The notes: generated by a model not told the origin, from the letters alone. 64,000 nucleotides of DNA from Amblyornis subalaris (GCA_018881555.1 JACAXG010000165.1:864479-928478), one strand, 5' to 3'. Shown: positions 37,901 to 49,734, counted from the stretch's first letter. Program-made: numbers and translations.

Positions 37901-39590
37901 GCCCGGGCGACACCAGTCAGAGGTGAGAAGGGGACAGGCTGCAGCCCACAGCAGCCCTTCCACGTTGTGCCATCCCTCCCCAAAGTCCCTCCAGCACCCT
38001 GAGCTGCCCCTCTTTGGTCCCTTCCCCATGGCACCCGGTCCTCCAAATATCTGCCAGAGCAAGTCTCAGCTCCTGGGCCACTTAAAGTTGGGAGGCTGAG
38101 CTGCAGGAGGACAAAACCTCTCCCAGCTCACAGCAGTCTCCAGCTGTGCTGCTGCCATTTGGGGATTGCCCCCCAAAGGCTTGGGGCAGAGCAGGGCTCC
38201 CAGAGCACCTCTGGCACCTCAGTGGCACCTTGGGCTCGTGGGACCTCTAGGGCACAAGGGCACCCTTCTTTGCTCTTCTCTGTGGGTCCCTGGGGTGCTG
38301 CACATGCTTTTCATGAGTGTTGCCATCCCTTCTGTCCTTCCAGACCTGGCCTCCACAGTGAGTGAAGAAACCACTACAGATGCCAGACTGGAGAGCCTGG
38401 CTGAGGAGCCCTCCCAGGCTCCCAACCCTGAGCCCATCAGTGAGTAGAGCTGGGGACGGTGGGCTGGAGTGCCCTGTGTGTGGGTGACAGCAATGGGAAG
38501 GGTCTCTTGCCCCATGCATGTGTGTGTCTGGGCTGCTGGAGTGTCCAGGAGATTGCCATAGGGTCCCCCAGGTGCTGGGAACTCTGGCATCCCTCAGTTG
38601 TGACAGTCTCACTGTCCCAGACCGCAGTGACCCCATGGAGAAGATGGCCGTCCTGGTGTCCCTTGGGATCTTTGCCTTCTTCGTCCTGGCTGCTGTTCTC
38701 GTCATCTCCATCCTCGTCTGGTAGGTTGGTTTTTGAGAGGGACGGGTCTGCGTGACTGCTGTCCCCATCCTATTCTGAGTCCTCAGCATGGAGTACCCTG
38801 TGATCCCCAGCCTTACTCTGGGGTCCCTGGCAAAACAGGCTTGATGCCCCATAGGGTGGTTTATGCTCCCCTTGCCCCCATGCCATGCCAGTGCCTCTTC
38901 CCAGCACACCCAGTGCTGCCCAGCCTGCCTGGGGTCTTTCTAATGAGCCCAGATCCAAGGGACCTTTCCCTATGTCCCCCGAAGATGCTGCTGCTACTAA
39001 CATCCCCCAAAGGCTTCTCCTGGGGATTCTAATGCTCCAGAATCAGAGCAGATACCCCTTAGTGTGCCTTTGCTCCCTGAGAGTCCTGCCCTCGGGCATT
39101 GCCCACTGGTCCTGTCCCTGGGTCCCCTCTCATCCTGCCACTACTGGGCCCTCCCTGCTGTGCTCTGGCTCTGCTGTCAGTCCCCATTTCCATCCGAATC
39201 CTCCTCTATCTTTTGACCAGTTCCTTCTGTAGCCCTGGGGCTGACCCACTGTAGAGGTTAAGCTGACATGGGCACAGTTGAGCACAGCTGGATGAGAACA
39301 CAGAGCAGGATCACTGGGAATGTGGGCAATCCCAGTGTTCAGGGGGCTGCTTGGGGTCTTCAGCCAACAGTTGTTCTTATCCCCAGGCTCCGGGTGAGGA
39401 AACATGGCAAGGACAAGACCAAACCCAACTTTTTGGTTGCTGCCACCCACTTGAAGGCACTACCAAGTAAGTTGGGATGGGGAACGGGGGGAGTGGGGCC
39501 CAGGGAGTGTGGAGCATGGGGCAGGTCAGGGTCCCCTCTGTCCCCCTTGACCCCGTGTCCTCTCTCTCGGCAGAAGCTCAGATCCTGTAG
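34833..39590 (+). CDS. IL11RA: Interleukin-11 receptor subunit alpha, complete coding region in 12 exons
   Basis: The product is the ligand-specific receptor for IL-11; in the known system it captures the cytokine at the cell surface and pairs with gp130, which signals through JAK/STAT3. The exons I joined (34833-34932, 35290-35350, 35463-35629, 35821-35935, 36782-36814, 37202-37365, 37505-37668, 37781-37922, 38344-38439, 38621-38720, 39387-39466, 39574-39590) all have GT-AG introns and compatible phases. They total 1239 nt, or 412 residues; the human protein has 422. In order: signal peptide (1-25), Ig-like domain (about 34-109, Cys48/Cys93, Trp59), cytokine-receptor domain 1 (Cys119, C129-S-W131, Cys168/Cys178), domain 2 ending in WSEWS at 302-306, an acidic Thr/Pro stalk (316-356), a membrane helix (about 357-381) and a basic 31-residue tail. 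The stretch DYENFSC and the LPTRY motif separate it from the related CNTFR. The introns hold nothing I recognise. The start is the first ATG, directly after a splice acceptor; upstream exons would be non-coding. Confidence 0.97.
35290..35350 (+). CDS. IL11RA: IL11RA exon, first half of the Ig-like domain
   Basis: It encodes [20 protein letters not shown], with Cys48 of the Ig disulfide. The GVQYGQ start matches the same point in mammalian IL11RA. The acceptor is CCTCCAG, the donor is GTAAGT, and the intron is phase 2. Confidence 0.93.
35463..35629 (+). CDS. IL11RA: IL11RA exon, second half of the Ig-like domain
   Basis: It holds the conserved Trp59 (PVQWRR) and the G-T-Y-S-C motif that carries Cys93, the partner of Cys48. 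The donor is GTGAGT, phase 1. Confidence 0.93.
35821..35935 (+). CDS. IL11RA: IL11RA exon, start of cytokine-receptor domain 1
   Basis: It encodes the first disulfide pair of the haematopoietin domain and the CxW motif (C129-S-W131), followed by [10 protein letters not shown]. The sequon N126-F-S is present. The donor is GTGAGG, phase 2, and opens an 846-nt intron. Confidence 0.95.
36782..36814 (+). CDS. IL11RA: IL11RA 33-nt micro-exon
   Basis: Eleven codons' worth of sequence ([11 protein letters not shown]) continue the RKK turn after LPTRY in domain 1. The acceptor is CATGGCAG and the donor is GTAGGA. The exon is a multiple of three, so skipping it would not shift the frame. Confidence 0.88.
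37202..37365 (+). CDS. IL11RA: IL11RA exon, end of cytokine-receptor domain 1
   Basis: It encodes the second cysteine pair (Cys168, Cys178), the sequon N192-I-T and the family motif NITEVNPLG. The donor is GTGAGT, phase 1. Confidence 0.95.
37505..37668 (+). CDS. IL11RA: IL11RA exon, start of cytokine-receptor domain 2
   Basis: It starts with the inter-domain KPDPPEGL linker and contains RLRVSW, SSWP and the FRLQYRP strand typical of the gp130-associated alpha receptors. The donor is GTAGGT, phase 0. Confidence 0.95.
37781..37922 (+). CDS. IL11RA: IL11RA exon with the WSXWS box
   Basis: It encodes [10 protein letters not shown], then [11 protein letters not shown] and WSEWS at residues 302-306, the tryptophan-arginine ladder box of class I cytokine receptors. 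The sequons N273-L-S and N301-W-S lie here. The donor is GTGAGA, phase 1. Confidence 0.96.
38344..38439 (+). CDS. IL11RA: IL11RA exon, extracellular stalk
   Basis: It encodes an acidic, Ser/Thr/Pro-rich juxtamembrane stalk (residues 316-347) with the run EETTTDA. This is the region cleaved in human IL-11R shedding; cleavage here is inferred only. The donor is GTGAGT, phase 1. Confidence 0.9.
38621..38720 (+). CDS. IL11RA: IL11RA exon, transmembrane segment
   Basis: It encodes RSDPMEK followed by an uncharged helix of about 25 residues ([12 protein letters not shown] and on). The donor is GTAGGT, so the first intronic codon in frame is TAG: an unspliced transcript would stop right after the membrane helix. 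Confidence 0.94.
39387..39466 (+). CDS. IL11RA: IL11RA exon, cytoplasmic tail
   Basis: It encodes the stop-transfer run [12 protein letters not shown] and most of the short tail, including [14 protein letters not shown]. The donor is GTAAGT, phase 1. Confidence 0.92.
39574..39590 (+). CDS. IL11RA: IL11RA last coding exon
   Basis: It adds the final residues KAQIL and the TAG stop (39588-39590). The acceptor is CTCTCGGCAG. Confidence 0.9.
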
Positions 39591-40088
39591 TGAGCCCTGG
39601 CCAATCCCTGCTCTCTGCACCCGCTTGCCCACGTGTGGGACTTGATGCCACTGCTGGCCCCCAAGGACCCCATGCCTCCTGGGTCACCCCACAGCTGTGG
39701 ACATTGCCGGAGCCCCCAACACCCTGGGGTTGCAGGATGGATCCTAAGGAGGAGAGAGGCTCTGCTCCCAGGAGCACTGGACTGCCTGAGCCCACAAGGA
39801 GCCAGCTGGAGTCACCTCAGGCTCAGGGTGACAGGCCAGCTCCACCTCCGAGCGCTGCTAAACAAATGGGGATAAGACACTGAGCCAGCCCCACTTCACT
39901 GCCTAGTGTTGAGGGGACCATGGGTGTAGGCTCCCAGGGGTGCTGGGCATCAGTGCCAGACCAAGGGGTGCTGAGCCCTGCCTGTCACCCCCCACCAGCC
40001 GCCAGCAGGCGGAAGAGAACACCCCCCACCCCTTCCCTCTGCCCCAATCCCCCGTGCTGTGGCTGGACGGAGCAGCGATGCCAATAAA
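39591..40088 (+). terminator. IL11RA: IL11RA 3' UTR and poly(A) signal
   Basis: About 500 bases after the stop codon a canonical AATAAA occurs at 40083-40088. Cleavage would be expected some 10-30 bases later, around 40100-40118, where an 8-bp hairpin lies. No earlier AATAAA is seen downstream of the stop. Confidence 0.8.
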
Positions 40089-40095
40089 GGGGATA

Positions 40096-40115
40096 TGCCA
40101 ATGCTACCATTGGCA
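40096..40115 (+). other. Perfect 8-bp hairpin at the IL11RA cleavage region
   Basis: TGCCAATG, loop CTAC, CATTGGCA form a perfect stem eight bases after the poly(A) hexamer. Its role, if any, is unknown; it may simply be a chance palindrome at the 3' end. Confidence 0.8.
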
Positions 40116-43058
40116 CTGTCCAGGCAAAAGCCCCTTGCAGATGATGCTGGGCCAAGGGAGGGGTGAGTGCCAGCTCAGGGACAGTCCTTGCAGGAGGTGC
40201 CCAGGCAGCAGGGCTGCTCCCTAAACTCTTCAGCCCTCTCCCCAGGTGCCTGGAGGGTCTGAAAGAGCCAATGCTAAGTGCCAGAAGAGGATGCAGGCAG
40301 GCAGCTGCGTGGGACGTCTCCCCTGCCCTCACCAGCCTGGCAGCAGGGACAGGACCCTCTGCACAGCCCCCCTCGCTCTCCATGTGGCCCCCTCGCCGCA
40401 CCTCAACACAGCCCCTCTAATGGGTTCCATGTGTTGGCACCTCCCGACCCCGGTGCTCAGTGCCAGCAGCCCAACGAGATCCAGATGGAGCTGGGTGGAA
40501 ATTCAGACAGCAGCGACGCGTGGAGCACGGGGAGCAGTGCCAGTGCAGGGTGGGGACCCACCCCAGTCCTCAGGCTGCCCATGAACCCAGGACACAGAGG
40601 GAGCCTGGACTGGGGGACCCCCAAAGGGTCCATGTGGGACTGGGCTGGAGAGGACTGGGGCAGGCTGTGCCTTTTGCAATGTCTTGTGTGCCCACAGGCT
40701 CCTTGCTGCCCTCACTGGGTGCCCTGGTTGTGGGGTCACGTGGGCTGACTGTGCTTGGCTTCGTGGGTCCCAGCCCCTCACTGTCCCTCATGAGCACAGT
40801 CACCCTGGACGGAAGAGGTCATGGTCAGGGCTCTATCTACAGTGTGCTACTGGGGTGGCACTATCCTTGGACCAGAGCAGACTCTCCACAGGGCAATTAA
40901 GGCAGGTAACCAAGCTGGGGAGGTGTAAGGATCCAGATCCTTCCTGGGCTTCTAGGCTCAGCAGCCCAGAGCCTCCCCTCTTCCAGGAGCATCCCAGAGC
41001 TTGACAGCTCCAGCTGTATCACACTGCCATCACGTGCTGGACTCTGGTTCCCAGCATCCAACCCAGCCAAGCACACATTCTGATGTGTCACACAGTCACC
41101 CTTGTCTTGTCATGGTCACCCTTGTCTCTCCTCAATCCCCAGCATGGCATGGGCAGCCTCTACCGCTTGTAAACCTCTTATCCCCACCAGATCCCACCCC
41201 TCTGCCACTATGGAGGGAATAGTTGGTTGGCGGTGGTTGTCCAGTGATGCTGTGCAACACAGGTGATGAACATCCCATAGCTGTGGCTCCGGTGTTTGCA
41301 AACAACTCAGTAATTTCCCAGCGTCTGGTGCTGGTTTAGAGGCTGATGCCTGCTCGTGATGTAGCAGCACAGCAGCTAGAAAATGGGAGAGGGTGTGAGA
41401 CAGCAGCTCTGGCCCCTGTATCGTGCCTGCTTATAAACTCCAGAGAGCCCAGGCATGCTCCAAGTAGAAGCACGTTGCTGCCGGCTAGGGGAATCAGAGA
41501 CCACCAGAGCCTCGCGCGTCTGCAAGGGAACGTGTACCTGCGCTGTGCAGGCAGGCTCAGGTGGGTAGCTGAGAAATGACAGGCAGAGGGGACCCACAGA
41601 TCTGTCACCAAGTGCCAAGCCCTGTGTCCCCTTCTTTAGCTGGGGCTTGCCTGGGCAGGTGGTGGGGACACCCAGTTCTGGTGACCAGGGCAGCTCGAGG
41701 GCAGGCAATGCACACTTGGTCCTCATCACTGCATCCTGCTGCCCACAACCCTGGAGGGTGACCCCTTTCCTGTCCGATGGAAAGGGTCAGGACCTGCCAC
41801 CCATTTGGCAGCTGGAGATACCAAGAGCAGGCAAGAGGTCTGCATGCCACCTCAAAGTCCTGGCTGCCTGCACTGTGACTGCCTGCTGGATGCCCCATGG
41901 CTCAGCTCACTGCCCCAGCAGCCTGTAAATGTGACACATGGGCCTTGGGGACCCGAAGGAAGCAGCAAATTCTGTGCTTTGGGTAAAAAAGATGCCTGGT
42001 GCTGGGTGCTGCGCTGCCAGTTGCACTCCTGGCACTGGACATGGGCAAACAGGGCTTTCCAGTGGACCAGAGAAGATGCAAGGGGAGGGCTGGGGTGAAC
42101 GGCAAACCGGAATAAAGGAGAGGGATCCAGATGCCAAAATCAACTTTGCCTTCAGGCTGTGGAGAAGAAAAACAGGAAGGGACCATGAGACCAGTCCCAG
42201 TGCCGGCACCTCCCTGTCCCACTGTGGGGCCAGGACACTTCCTCCGAGGCTTGGGATCTCTGGTGGCTCGCGCAGCCGCTGAGCGAGCAGGAGGCTTCCT
42301 GCTGCAGGCTGGAGCCCTGCCTGGACGCACCCAAGTAGGCAGAGGCACATCCAAACTTGCCTTGCTGCCGTATCCCACCCTCCCCGGGGTGGATGCTGTG
42401 CCAAGATCGCCGGGGGAGCTGGTACAAGCCAGGTCCGGAGATGCTGAGGATGTGCCAGGTCAAAGCAGCCTGTGGACTGCATCCACAAGGAGCAGGGATG
42501 GGTCTGGCTCCCTGACATGGAACAAGGACCAGCCCAAGCCTAGCAGGAGAAAAGTGTGGGAGAATATGGCCTGGGACATACTGGGTGTAAAAAAATTTCC
42601 ATCAGGCAATACTACACAGTGGGGAAGGTCCCCAGCACTGGGATACGGAGAGGTCCGTGTCCATTGTCTCCATCCAGCACAGGGTGGCCCCATCCAGATC
42701 ATGTCTCAGGCAAGGGCTTGCTTGGGAAATCTATAGCCTTGGCAAAAGCCTTTGCAGCAGGGCACTGGTTGTGGGTGGTTGTGCAGCGCTGCCTGGGCTG
42801 TTTGACTGCCACCAACGCTGCCAAATTTCTGAGCTAGCCCTCAGGACTAGCCTCCTCCTCTCCCTGCCTCGCTGCCAGGATCAGCCCGCATTTTGCAGGG
42901 GAGGAGGCGAGTTGCACAGGACTGTGAAGCAAAACAGTCTCAACTTACCTCTCATGGCTGCTTCTGCTTCCTTCTCTGCCAAATCCTGAGCCAAGGAAAG
43001 AAAGAAAAGCAGCTTCAGCAGAATGTGGGAGACATAGCCCATGAAACATACAGATACA

Positions 43059-43104
43059 TATACACATCTATATATATATATACACACATCTATATATATA
43101 TATA
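43059..43104. repeat. TA-rich microsatellite
   Basis: Two blocks of alternating TA are each preceded by TACACATC or ACACATC. The length is likely to vary between individuals. Confidence 0.95.
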
Positions 43105-43332
43105 ATGAGGTGATATAGAAAGCAAAGGGTACAAACACAGTGGTTCAGTAGAGAGGGAAGGATGCATGAATTGAGGGAAGGTGCAAATGTATAGATGGAT
43201 GCATGGATCAGTTGTCAAAGAGAGGAAGGACTAGATGAATGTATAGATGAATGCATGGACAGGTGGTTTGGACACCCAATTACCATCCTGAGCCTCAAAG
43301 ATGCTCACTGTGCAGGGGCTGACGTGAAGAAG

Positions 43333-43368
43333 GGTCAGAGGCCCATGGTCAGAGGCCCATGGTCAGAG
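43333..43368. repeat. 14-bp tandem repeat, 2.6 copies
   Basis: The unit GGTCAGAGGCCCAT begins at 43333 and 43347, with a partial copy at 43361. Confidence 0.96.
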
Positions 43369-44917
43369 CAAGGAGGGTGTGACCCATGCACCCAGTCCCC
43401 ATGTTAGTGGCATCACAGCTGACATGAGGAGACAGAGCCTGAATCATTACTAGTGCAGGTCCTGAGAGTACTGGGGAGAATCCAGAGGGATTGCATCCCC
43501 CTCAGAAGCTGCTTCCATCTCACACTGCCCGGACACTGGGAGAGCAGGAACAGCAGGGACCATGCCCAGGGATGCAGAGAATCCAAACACAAGTGCTTTA
43601 AAAATGCAGTGCTGAGCATTCACCCTGACCATGGCTTTCATCTCGCCTGCATGTGGATGCCTCTGCCTGGGAACTTGCTAGAGAGTCCAAGTGCTCAACC
43701 CACTGGAGATACCTGAGATCCCCCATACTCCCTCTTCTTTGTCTGCCTCCCTTTCTATCTGCACAGGCCTGAAAATTCCTTGCCCATCATCCTCTCTTTC
43801 CTGAAACAGTGGAGATATCTCTTGCTGCTGCATTGTCAGCTTCTCCCTCCAGAAATGGGTTGTTTCTTTCTTTGCTTGCTGGGGCTGGCCCCTTCCCTGC
43901 CTCTAGGATGCTTTTGGTCTTTTACAGATGTGAAATGCCAAGCACAGAGATGCTGGGAGGCTAAAGCCAGCAGCTCAGCTCTGCCCAGGCACTGCTGCTC
44001 GTGATGTTCTTGGGAAATGGCCGCTCCCTGCTCTGAGCAGCAGCAGCAGCTCTTTCAGATGAGCTCACCGAGCCCACGACTTTCCTGCCAGCTTTTTCCT
44101 TTTTTTTTTTCCTGCACTGGAAACAGTACTGTTGTCCAAGCAAGAGTTCCCAGTATTTTGTGTTCCTGCCATGGGGACACATGCAGTGACAGGGCTTTTT
44201 GCAGCAGTGCCTGCTCTGTGTTCCCTGCAGACATTTCTGCTGTGCACCATGAGGATCCTACCTCCTCAATGCTGCCATGTCACTTGCTCAGAGATGATCT
44301 CCTCCCTTCCCCATGGCAGGAACTCCATCTTCTCCTCCAGCTGCTTTCAGAGCTGCAGGGACTAAAACAGAGCAGGACATGCTTTGGGAACTTCCCTGAG
44401 GAGGAACAGGGAGCCTCTCTACCTGCCCTCCTCCCACCAGCTGCACCTTGTGGTCCCCTTTATCCACTGCCCTGTCAGCTGCTTTGTCTGCATGAGCAGA
44501 ATAAGCAAACAGAGGTTATGGACAGCATGGCCCAGCCCTATGCAGGAACTTCTGAACCAGCTGGGGCACTCCAGTGGTGCCCTTGTTTCCAGAATTGCAT
44601 GGAGCAGGCACTGGGCAGACAGAGCTCTGTACAGCTGGGCCTTTCTCTGCATCCTGAAAATGATGGGCCAGAGTTAAATGTGCCTCTGGGAGTCTCATGT
44701 GGCTTTGCAGGGTCACAACACATACAGGCAGCTCCCAGCCTTGGTTCTATGCTGGAAGGTCCACCAGATGTGGCAGCAGCTGAGCTCCACAAACATGCTG
44801 GGCACTGGCACTGGCACAGTCACCTCTGTGCTGAGGGATCTGGAGGTGCCAAAAGTGTCAGGTCTGTGTCTGCACCTGGGATCCCCTGCTGGGATGATGA
44901 CTGATCCCCAGGATGAC

Positions 44918-45175
44918 CTCCAGCCCTTAAAGGCGCTGATTCCCAGGGGAAAGCTGACCTGGAAAGTACTGATCACCAGAAATATGCTGACCTGGAAGGC
45001 ACTGATGCCAGAGAGGATGCTGACTTGGAAGGTGCTGATTGCCAGTGGAGTGCTGGAGATGCCAACCTGGAAGGCAGTGATCCCCAGGAGGATGCTAACC
45101 TGGAAGAGAGATACCTGGGAGGATGCCAGTCTGGAAAGAACCAATCCCCAGGGGTTTGCTGACCTGAAAGGCACT
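44918..45175. repeat. 33-bp minisatellite, about eight drifting units
   Basis: The motif GCTGACCTGGAAGGCACTGA recurs with CCTGGA at 44958, 44991, 45024 (as CTTGGA), 45066, 45099 and onward, mostly 33 bases apart. Because 33 is a multiple of three, frames stay open on both strands: plus 44678-45238 and minus 44713-45174. I see no splice context or homology that makes either a real protein. Confidence 0.9.
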
Positions 45176-48100
45176 ATTTATCCAGAACATGGTGCTTCTT
45201 CCCCTACTACAGAGCACTTCTTTCAGCTCCCCACTTAGGCTGGGCAGCAGCTCAGCCAGGGACCACTCCAAGGGCTTGGGCTAGGGATCCACACTCAGGC
45301 AAAAAGCCGGGCAAGTTGCCTGCAGGAAGCTGAGCCGGCACCACCTCTCACAATTTCCCTCCTACCCGGAACTCCCCGGCGGGCCTGGGAGCCGCTGCCC
45401 AGCCGTGGGCGAGGGGGAGTGTGGCCCCCAAATACTGCCAAAACAACCATAAGCCCCATCCCTCTGTAGGCGAGATACACAGACTCTGTTTTCCCACTAG
45501 ATGGCAAACATTGCCTTCAAAAACAGCCTTCGGAGAAATTACGTCCATCCCTGTGAGAGGAGGCTGAGAAAACCCTCAGGGAAAAGCTCTGGGGGTGAAG
45601 GGCCTAAGGCTGCTTCAGAGCGGGGCTGGGGGTAGCAGGGACCCCGGCATGCTCTTCATCTTGCTTTTTCTCTCATTTCTTAGATTGTTTTCTTTTCCCA
45701 CCTGCCTGGTTTCTCCCTGGTCCCAGAAGACCCATCCCTTGCCCCGAGCTGGTGGGACTGAGCACCCTGGGCATGCAGGAGAGGCATCTGGTTGACCCTG
45801 GGTAACACCTGGAACTTCCACAGCCACAGAGTGAAGCCCAGAAGCTTTTCTGGGAATTAATTACACTGTGGTTTGCGAACCAAATGTGTGCTCATTCCTC
45901 CTTGCAAGTGCCCAGGTCCACAGGCAAACCATTATGCTGTGTGTAAATAAAGCAGGCAGGGATGCAGGCTGTGCATGTGGATGTGCACACTTGTCTAAGG
46001 TCTTCTGCCAGCTCAGAAGTATGTCCAGGCTTGTTTACATTTTAATACAGACCCAGATTTTCTCATGGTCTCTGTATTAACCTTGTGCAGAAGTTTCTTG
46101 AGTGTTTGCTGCTGGCCCTGGCGCTGCTGCAGTATTGCTGTGTGGTTAAACACGATGTGTCATAGCTAATGAAGGAGCTAACTGGGGATGGTAAATGTTT
46201 AATACGGACAAATCAAGCCAATTAGGCGGTGTCAAGAGGAAAGTGTGTCATCTCAGCCGTGTCTGTCCTGAGTGGAGCAGAGGTCCTGCGGAAGGGTAAA
46301 ACCCCAGACACTGCAGAATCAGCAGCTCCTAACACCAGCCAAAGGTAAAGACACTGGATGCAAAACTTCCTGCAGACACCCCCAGTCCACCCTGCAGGTA
46401 CTTTCACCTGGGGGTCAAGGACGGGTTTTTCAGCTCAAGATTTTATTTCTGAAATTAAGACCTCTGGGTGGCTAGAGGGGATGGCAGCCATCTCCAGTGC
46501 AGAGCTGCCAAATGAGAATAAGTAAATCACCCCACTTAAAGCACTCCTTGGAGACCCCCAGCAGGATTCTTGGCCATTCACAGCGTGCTGCCTGCTTCTG
46601 TGGCAAGCCTGTGGCCGCAGAGCTCAGCAGCGCTCAGACAGGAGCACCATGGATCCTCAGCAGTGGGGTTCCCAAGGGCAGCACCCCGCCAAGCATTAAT
46701 TAACCAATGGCAGCAGCTGTATTGCCTCCACAAAGTGCTCTGGAGCCCTGCTCCTGGCAGCTTCCTCTGCCCTCAGTGCCTCGGTTTCCTGCCCAGGCAC
46801 ACTGTTTGGTATCATTTACCCTTGGGTGAGAAGGATCATTTGGGTGTCCTGGCCACTTCCTTCCGGAAGAGATTATTGCTACTTCTTCCACAAAGGCTGT
46901 TAGGTCCCTCAGAAGGCAGTTTGTAGTCACAGAAAAAACTCTGGGAAATGAAAGGAAGAGTGTGACTGGGGAATAGAAACTGAGGGAGCTGTCGGGAGCC
47001 AGTCTGCAGCCGGTGGCTCAGGGCAGAAAGCCAGGGATGGATTGTGACAGCCACAGATCCACGAGCCAGGCAGGTAGAAAGCCCTTCTGGCCCTTTCCAG
47101 CTGGGCTCCCTGCCAGCCCTTGTGTTGGTATGTGCTGATGCCTGGGGTCGTCAGGCCAGAAGCAGTGACAACATGGATGGTGTGGGCTCTGGTGCACCCC
47201 TGTGGCTTGAGGCTTCCCAATCCCGTGGTGAAACTCACAGCCTCTGCAGGCAGCAGAGCAGCAGTTAAGCACAGATGTCAGTACTTCACTCCTGAAGCTG
47301 AGATTTACCAATCCAGGAGGGTTTGACCCCCTGCTTGTGGCCCAAGGACACCAAGAGATGGACAAGTCCCCTTGTCTGAGGCTGTCATATCTTTGCCTTG
47401 ATGTGTGCCTGATTCCAGCTTTCCAGTCCAGGTCCTGGGAGTGGTTCTGGCCTTTTCCTGTAGGCTCAAGGTTCTGGGGTAGGTTTCCACCAAACAAACA
47501 CTTCCTGCCTCTGCATGGCATCTCTAATTGGTGACAGGCTGACATGGGCAGCAGCCCCCCTTCCACCCCCCAGTCTTACTTTAGACCCCGTCTCAGATCC
47601 CTGGAGGCTGGACCCTGTCAGTGCTGAGTTGTCTTGAGATAACCAACAACCCAGGGACTTGAACAAACTGGGATCCATGTCCTGTCCCACCTGCAGCAAG
47701 GTGACACCATCCACATCGCTCAGCTAGTGCTGCCAGGTGAGAGCATCCTCTAAGCACGAAGCTGCCAATGCCTCAGAAATCCTGGTAGAGCTGCTCTGAG
47801 CTACTTTGGGACCTGCACCTGTCTCCCAGTGTCTTTTCCCAGGTTCTTGGCCATGTGCATGGTGTGGGGCACCGGCGGCAGAATCAAAGAGGCTGCAGGC
47901 GACTGTGGGACTGAGCATCCACTTTGTGCCTGTTCTGGTCCCCCCAGCAGGTGATGGATGAGAGGCATGAGCAAGCAAGGTAGCCAAAGGAGCTGGGGAA
48001 CTGCTTTTGCTGGGTGCAGAGTTGAGGGATAAGCCCCATCCAGACCCAGCTGGCCTTATTCTTCAGCGGGGTAAGGGCAATAACCCACCACGACACACCG

Positions 48101-49728
48101 AGACGCCCAGCACAAGCATCATGCAGAAACCAACACCCAGGTCTGCACAGAGTGGAGCAGGGACCCTCCAGCTACATCTGCACTAAGAAACCAGCTCTGC
48201 CAAAGTGCCAAGGACTGCTTTCTGTTTGGGAATGATGCTTGCTGTTGGGTCAGGCTAGCTGACCTGGGCCAAAACCTGCCAGAAACGATGCTCAGAGTGT
48301 TCCAGCACACGGGGACATTTGCTTCAGTCGCTGCCACCTGCGCAGCCCTGGTGCCCTCACTGGGCACCTCTCTGTCTTCAGGGGCACTGGGGCAGTCGAG
48401 AAGGTTGGACTCCTGCCTGTGGCCTGGCTAAAGAGAACTGCCAAGTTCAGGGCCCCACTGGGAGGGCAAATGCAAGGAAGCACAGTACAATTTGTGTGTT
48501 ACCATTGCTGGGATGGCAGCCTGCTGCGGCCCAGCGGGAGGGGAACCCAGCAGAAGCTGAAGCCTCAGATAGAGGAAAGAGGAAGAAGTCGGCACTGTTG
48601 GTGGCTCAGATCCCGCAGTCGGTTAGTGACCTCCCCTTCCTGCGGGATTTTTGCTGTTTGCTTATTCTTATTGCATAAGCATAGGAGCTTGGCTCTGCTC
48701 CAGGGCCCAGTTCTGCCGAAAATAACCTCTTTCTCTACCTTTTTGCATCACAATCCTTTAAAAGCAGCAGTTCCAAAGCTGTGGCCCGAGGATCCCTGGT
48801 GAAGACCTGACAAGTGATCTACAGACCTCAGTGACCTACAGGTGCTTCACCTCTATAGTGCTCCTTGCTCTGCAGGGCCAGAAACCTGTAAAAGAGTTAG
48901 AACTGGGACCTGGAGCCCAGAGGAAGTGTGCTGATGCCTGAAAGGTCGTGCTTTCATTTCTTCAGGAAGGCAGCCACTTCAAAGATAAAAACCAGAAAGG
49001 ATCTGCCACCTTCCCTGAGATATCAGCAGCTGCAAAGGGAAGTGCAAGTTCCCTTTGCATAGGCTCCAGCACAGCCCGTGGTGACTGCTACTGTGATTCC
49101 CCTGGTATAATAATTCTGATATCCTTCCTCAAAGCACAGCTGGGATCCAGAAAGTAAGAAAAGCCAAAAAAAGACACGGAGATGGGTTCTGCTGATGGGA
49201 AGCAGCAGAAACCCCACGAGGTGCAAGAAAGGGGTGCTGCCCACCTGGCTGTAGGGTCTTGCTCCTGTTGGGTCACACCAAGGGAAGCCCAGCCTCTTGG
49301 TGTAGCTGCGATCTGGCCTTTTGATGTCTCGTATCTCTCATGTGCTCCTCATCTCTGCCAAGAACAGCAAGGAGACAACACAACTCGCCATTGCCCCTCT
49401 GCTCGTGGCTCGTGCCAGGAGTGACAAAGTACCTCTCCAAGCCTTACAATCCATCAGGAGCAAAGGACAAATTAGCATTGGCAGTGCAAGAGGAGAGAGG
49501 ACAAGACTGAGACATGGGGCTTGCAAGTGTCTCTGCAAGGAAATGAACCTGCATTGGTACCACTGTGAGCATTTACTCAAGTGTGTGCAGGGCTGTGAAA
49601 TCTGTAAACCTGAGCAGACTGTAAAAAGGGGGATAAGGCACCGTGTTCTCCCTTGATCATTTAGATTTACCTTCACTTCTTTTTTCTTTGAAGACTGTTA
49701 CCAGGCTAAATTTCTGTATCTTGTACCC

Positions 49729-49734
49729 AATAAA
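49729..49734 (+). terminator. Isolated plus-strand poly(A) hexamer
   Basis: AATAAA sits in an AT-rich, 3'-UTR-like stretch and faces a minus-strand AATAAA at 49859-49854. A 111-codon open frame (49321-49656) precedes it but has no recognisable homology. It could be the end of an unannotated transcript or chance. Confidence 0.3.

Noticed and set aside
34833..39590. CNTFR as an alternative identity for the receptor gene.
   Set aside because: The product has a membrane helix and basic tail rather than a GPI-anchor signal, and its DYENFSC, LPTRY and KDFLDAG motifs match IL11RA.
44017..44904. 295-codon plus-strand open frame with many cysteines.
   Set aside because: The cysteines show no regular spacing, low-complexity runs are present, and there is no splice or homology support.
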